Source: Amaurobius ferox
Taxonomy: Eukaryota; Arthropoda; Arachnida; Araneae; Amaurobiidae
NCBI GenBank assembly: GCA_951213105.1
Contig: OX578133.1
Coordinates: forward strand, 137,497,203-137,561,202
Length of the DNA: 64,000 bases
Direction: 5' to 3'
The position numbers and the translations under genes are program-made. This document shows positions 60,363 to 64,000 of the stretch, one piece after another. The first letter of the stretch is position 1, and every line of letters starts with the position of its first letter. The notes under the pieces are model-generated. The model searched no databases. It saw only the letters and a program-made list of their open reading frames with translations, and was not told the origin of the DNA.

Positions 60363-61291
60363 ATTACTTTCCTTATATACATAGTATAATGTATAAGGAA
60401 AGTATTGTAATGGGATCGAAAATTCGAATTTAAGTTTTCGACGGGAGAGCCTGCTTCAAGCATCCCTGATCACGAATCGCACATTTTTGAGGTGATGTCT
60501 GTGTGTGTGTGTGTGTGTCAGTGAGTCTGTGGAGACGATGTCTCACGAACGAATGGAGCGACTCGAATGAAATTTGGTACAAAAATTACAATCCGTGAAT
60601 ACCGGAAGCCTATTATTTTTAAACACAATCGAATGCTCAGAACTCCCCTAAATTTTCAAATGAAATTTTGAAAAAAATCATCAAAAAATCAAAACCTTTA
60701 ATAAAGTTAGGCAAATAGACATTTCTTACGTAATTTTTCCTTAGAAAACGATTGACATAAACCTTAGAACGCTAGCATGAACCGTTCTCGAGATGTAGCA
60801 CATTTTTCAAATAAATTTATCAAAAAATCCTATAAATTAAAAAAAAATATTAACTGTTGAGAAACATGTTCACTTTTCATACGTAATATCATGCGATAAA
60901 TTTGGTGATATCATTCTCGTGGATCTAGCTCGTTCCATTCATGAGAAAAAATATTTTGAGTAACACTTTAATATTTGAACACCAATAGTCATTTATCTGC
61001 TATAAGAATAACTTATTTCTCCGCCCATAAAGTTTAACTATATTTTTGTGACGAATTTGGAGGAATACCTCCAACTGGGCGACTTTTCTAAATGTTGCCA
61101 AAATTAACGAAAATGTCACCAGATGGATAAAAATAAGGTTAAATCAATGAAAATGACGACTAATTGACGAAAATTCAACATCTTGGAAAGAATATAAGTA
61201 TCTACCATAGGAATCACCTATTTTTCTTTTACTGTAAAAGTAGTAAATTCATTGCATTATATAAGGAAAGTCATGTGCTGCCCACATCAGA
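60363..61291 (-). mobile_element. Family A element, copy 5 (reverse orientation)
   Basis: Read on the minus strand it opens TCTGATGTGGGCAGCACATG (ending at 61291), after an A-run, and ends in the best-preserved 3' hairpin: ATACTTTCCTTATACATTAT complementary to the bases that follow (60363-60407). A (GT)n tract lies at about 60498-60518. Body blocks match copy 4 closely. Confidence 0.65.
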
Positions 61292-61594
61292 TTTTTACAT
61301 TTAGAATTACGTAATAGAAGCAAGTGCGACATTTTTTCGGATATTTTTAAGTATTCACTATGAAAAGTAAAATATACAGACAGTTCTGTAAGAGCGATGT
61401 ATTCTTTAATGAGCGAATTTTGCAGAATGATATCAGAGCTAGGCGACTGATTGATTTCGACATTTCAGATCTTCAAAAGCAACAAGACGCATGTTGCTCT
61501 TCTACTGCCAGGTCTCGATAACCTTTAGTTATAATTTCACCCATTTTACGTTTTGAATTATAAGTTTTTTGGCACTAACACATTTTAATTTCAG

Positions 61595-62035
61595 GTTTCG
61601 GTTAAAAAGATCAATCAAGGGCTGGCCAAACAATTTCTGCGATCCTGTGCTTGATGCAGGATACATTTTTCGATTCAGTTTGAATAAAAAAGGGATTGCG
61701 ATTGCTGGGCAGTGGGTGTGTGCGGTGGAAAGAAGTGATATCGTGCGTCGATACTCCTGCTGAAAACCGGAAATGAGGTTTGAAATAGATCGGCAGTATC
61801 CTAGTATGAATCCGATACATTCTGGATGCGTTAAGGTAATTTTTAAAGTATTTTAAGTGGGAAACGGTAGAGCGGGAGTTTTAGAATATATTACCACGCT
61901 TATTATGGTTACGACGTTTTCTGTCTTCATGGACCAGTGCAATAGAAGTATTTTAATTGTACGTAAGTTCTATGCCTAATAGCAAGACGCTGTATATGTT
62001 TTGCTCAGTTTAATAAACGGTTTGGATTTTAAAGT
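61595..62035 (+). other. Candidate terminal exon of a plus-strand gene
   Basis: Preceded by a textbook acceptor: branch-like CACTAACA, then CATTTTAATTTCAG ending at 61594. The exon-like stretch is GC-richer than its surroundings and open from the acceptor to a TGA at about 61763. It reads FRLKRSIKGWPNNFCDPVLD, AGYIFRFSLNKKGIAIAGQW, VCAVERSDIVRRYSC (about 55 residues, no recognised domain). A poly(A) signal AATAAA lies at 62012-62017, followed by a GT-rich region (TCTGTGTAC, GTCTGTTCGG, GTGAGTGTTTG). Upstream exons were not identified, so it may be a non-coding transcript or chance. Confidence 0.35.
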
Positions 62036-62520
62036 CTCTGTGTACTACTCCTTGTCTGTTCGGATTGTGAGTGTTTGTTTTTTAGGATAAATTTTGAGTT
62101 TTGATACTTTAGGATTAAGATGTCTAACACCCAAGAAGGTTGATACTTTACACTACATTTGGGGATAGGAAAAATAACAACTAAGCAGATCTATGTTGAT
62201 GACAAATAAAATGGTGACTTATATATCTATATTACATTTTAAAACGTCAATGAATTTTGCTTCTCTTAGTTTCCAATTTCAGAAAACAATACATATAATA
62301 TTGAACCTCTTAGGTCTTTGGTCATTACTGCAAAGGAATAATAGTTATTTATATTATTTATCAACAGTGTCATAGTCATTCTTATCTCCGTATTAAATTA
62401 ATTTTAACCTCTTATATAAGAAGAGTAACATTTTGCTCAATGTTTATACAAGATTCCTAGTAAAATTTATCATTTATTTTTACACACCCTAATAACTTTT
62501 TAAAGAAAGGTCCACACGAA
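62036..62520. other. Unassigned AT-rich DNA
   Basis: Nothing recognised. Confidence 0.5.
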
Positions 62521-63238
62521 AGGTATATCTATAGTAGAGTGACCATGCCTGATCAAATAAATGTGATTGCAAAGTGTCTAGCAGAAAATTAAAAAAGTTG
62601 GGATAAAGAAATCGGCAACAAAATAAGAAGAAAAATATCAATTATAAAACTGAATTGGATTATCTAATTAGTAGTAATCGAGATTAGGAACGCACGAAAC
62701 GTTAGGATGGCAAACTTGACCACAAAGCAAGACAAACAAAAAAAATTACAAAGTTGTATAGAATTGTATAATGAGTAGGAATCGAACATAAAACTATTAC
62801 AGAAGGCATTTATTTTACATAATATGGTAATTGCGGTTGGTTATTAGAAAATGACTGTTCAGGAATACTAAAGTAAACAACCCTTACATGCATTTGAATC
62901 TAATGTACAACCTGTACAAAATGCTCTCCGTCAACAACAATGGACATTTGAATTCGAGAAACAATAGGACCGCGTAATTTGACAACCAGTACAGATGTCA
63001 CCGTCTTACATTCCCTGACAGACCATTTTGTTGGTATTTAGCGAATTCGATATACACGTTTTGTTCATTCCTAATGTCGATTCTTACTAATTAGATAACC
63101 CTTTGCAACTTTGTAACTGTCATTTTTTTTCTATCTCTCTTTATTGCCGAGTGCATTATTCCAAACTTTAAAAATATCCAATAAGGGTGGTGCAATGCCT
63201 TTTATTATAACGGACATGCTCTCTTTACTACGTGTACG
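62521..63238. mobile_element. Family C foldback element, copy 2 (~0.7 kb)
   Basis: The left end AGGTATATCTATAGTAGAGT, then GACCATGCCTGATC and AAATCGGCAACAAAATAAG, is inverted relative to the right end (complemented: GTAGTAAAGAGAGCATGTCC, AAAGGCATTGCACC, GCACTCGGCAATAAAGAG). The middle shares ~150 bp with 40013-40165. Confidence 0.55.
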
Positions 63239-63867
63239 CTCATAGAACTTTCTTTAGAAAATTATTAGGGTACTTAAAGTGCTTTCCTAGGAACCTTGTA
63301 TATGACATTGAATTTAGAGCTAAATCTTCTATGACTTCCAATTCTTTCTGTAGTTGCTTATTTTATTGAAAAGTATACTATTGTTTTCTAATAGACGACC
63401 GACAAAAAATGATTTTAGACATTTTTGCATAAGCAAGTTTTATAAACCATGAGTACTTAATCCACCATGTCATATCATGCTATTATTTTAAGCAATTTAA
63501 AATATTCTTATTCATGCGTTATATTTTATTTTGAACTGCATTATTCCGTTTAAGGTATTAAGAAACAAAGTTGTAACCGTTGGTATTTATATATATTTGA
63601 GATTTTCAAACTATGATTATATAATCCATTGTGCTATCTCGCACAAATGCAATTTAAAGTTTTGATCATGATTTTTTTTTTATTTAATTTTCAATATTTT
63701 TTTTTATTTGCGATTCAAAGTCTCGATAACGAAAATCATTTAGGAATTGCTACTGGTTTACAATTATTTATTGTATCCTTTTACCATGTTATAACACTTT
63801 TATTCTTTTACAAGATGCAAAAATAGTAGGAAAAGGAAATTCAGTTTATGCATATTCAAAATATTAT
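63239..63867. other. Unassigned AT-rich DNA
   Basis: The 65-codon frame at 63629-63826 is hydrophobic and featureless. Confidence 0.5.
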
Positions 63868-64000
63868 GAGACCCAGACCGTCCGACCTACCAGAAAGGTG
63901 TAAGGTAACTGTTTGGACGGCCGGGAAGTGCCACCCAATTTAGACCGGAACCCAGTGGGGGAGGCATCCACAGGGACCGTACCCTCCTTCCCCTACCACC
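63868..64000 (-). mobile_element. 5S-derived SINE, copy running off the right edge
   Basis: On the minus strand the last 130 bp of the SINE body and tail: GGTGGTAGGGGAAGGAGGGT, CACTGGGTTCCGGTCTAAAT, GACGGTCTGGGTCTC. Nearly identical to 27230-27355. There is no CAA tail before the flanking TAATATTT, unlike the other copies. The head would lie beyond the window. Confidence 0.88.

Overview
This is an AT-rich animal genomic window, most probably arthropod and possibly arachnid. The taxon is inferred from the repeat landscape (hAT and Tc1 transposons, a Penelope-like element, 5S- and tRNA-headed SINEs ending in CAA repeats, long foldback elements) and not from any diagnostic gene. I find no intact host protein-coding gene. 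The only recognisable proteins are broken transposon proteins: a hAT (ZMYM1/DUF4371-type) transposase at the left edge, a Tc1-type DD34E transposase at 19.2-20.2 kb and a Penelope-like reverse transcriptase at 28.1-28.7 kb. Host-gene candidates are limited to two exon-like islands: a first exon with a splice donor on the minus strand at 45.3-45.65 kb, and a terminal exon with acceptor, stop codon and poly(A) signal on the plus strand at 61.6-62.04 kb. Two further GC-richer islands, at 22.6 and 58.2 kb, look promoter-like.

Layout. 0-2.1 kb: hAT remnant with its 3' terminal repeat. 2.2-10.3 kb: mostly featureless AT-rich DNA, with a foldback element at 7.85-8.56 kb. 10.7-12.4 kb: head-to-tail dimer of an ~830 bp element (family A) with a 3' hairpin and an internal microsatellite. 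13.7-16.4 kb: foldback element (family C) and a 133 bp tandem repeat. 18.3-21.1 kb: ~700 bp inverted repeats flanking a Tc1 element. 21.2-22.5 kb: family B, second copy at 55.5-56.7 kb. 24.5-25.0 and 27.5-28.0 kb: two LTR-like blocks in opposite orientation. 27.0-27.4 kb: full-length 5S rRNA-derived SINE with a perfect 14 bp target-site duplication. 29.0-30.35 kb: very long interrupted TA array. 33.5-35.2 kb: another family A copy, then three ~356 bp tandem units with tRNA-like cores. 39.3-41.3 kb: tRNA-type SINE and a ~1.1 kb palindromic element. 51.7-55.1 kb: ~222 bp satellite array with a higher-order seven-monomer duplication. 55.5-64 kb: family B, A and C copies, a second tRNA-type SINE, and a 5S-SINE copy leaving the right edge.

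How the parts fit. The window is a mosaic of non-autonomous elements. Two unrelated SINE heads (5S and tRNA) both end in CAA repeats with target duplications, which suggests a shared LINE machinery not present here. The Tc1 element and the foldback around it share similar ends. Families A and B share an end plan (small 5' hairpin followed by an ACTTTCC-like motif, internal microsatellite, 3' hairpin) that resembles Helitron/Helentron non-autonomous elements. I see no operon-like or other defined biochemical system. The best candidates for something undescribed are the 5S SINE family, the A/B hairpin families and the satellite with its repeated AP-1/CRE-like motif. Pairwise similarities and repeat periods were estimated by eye.
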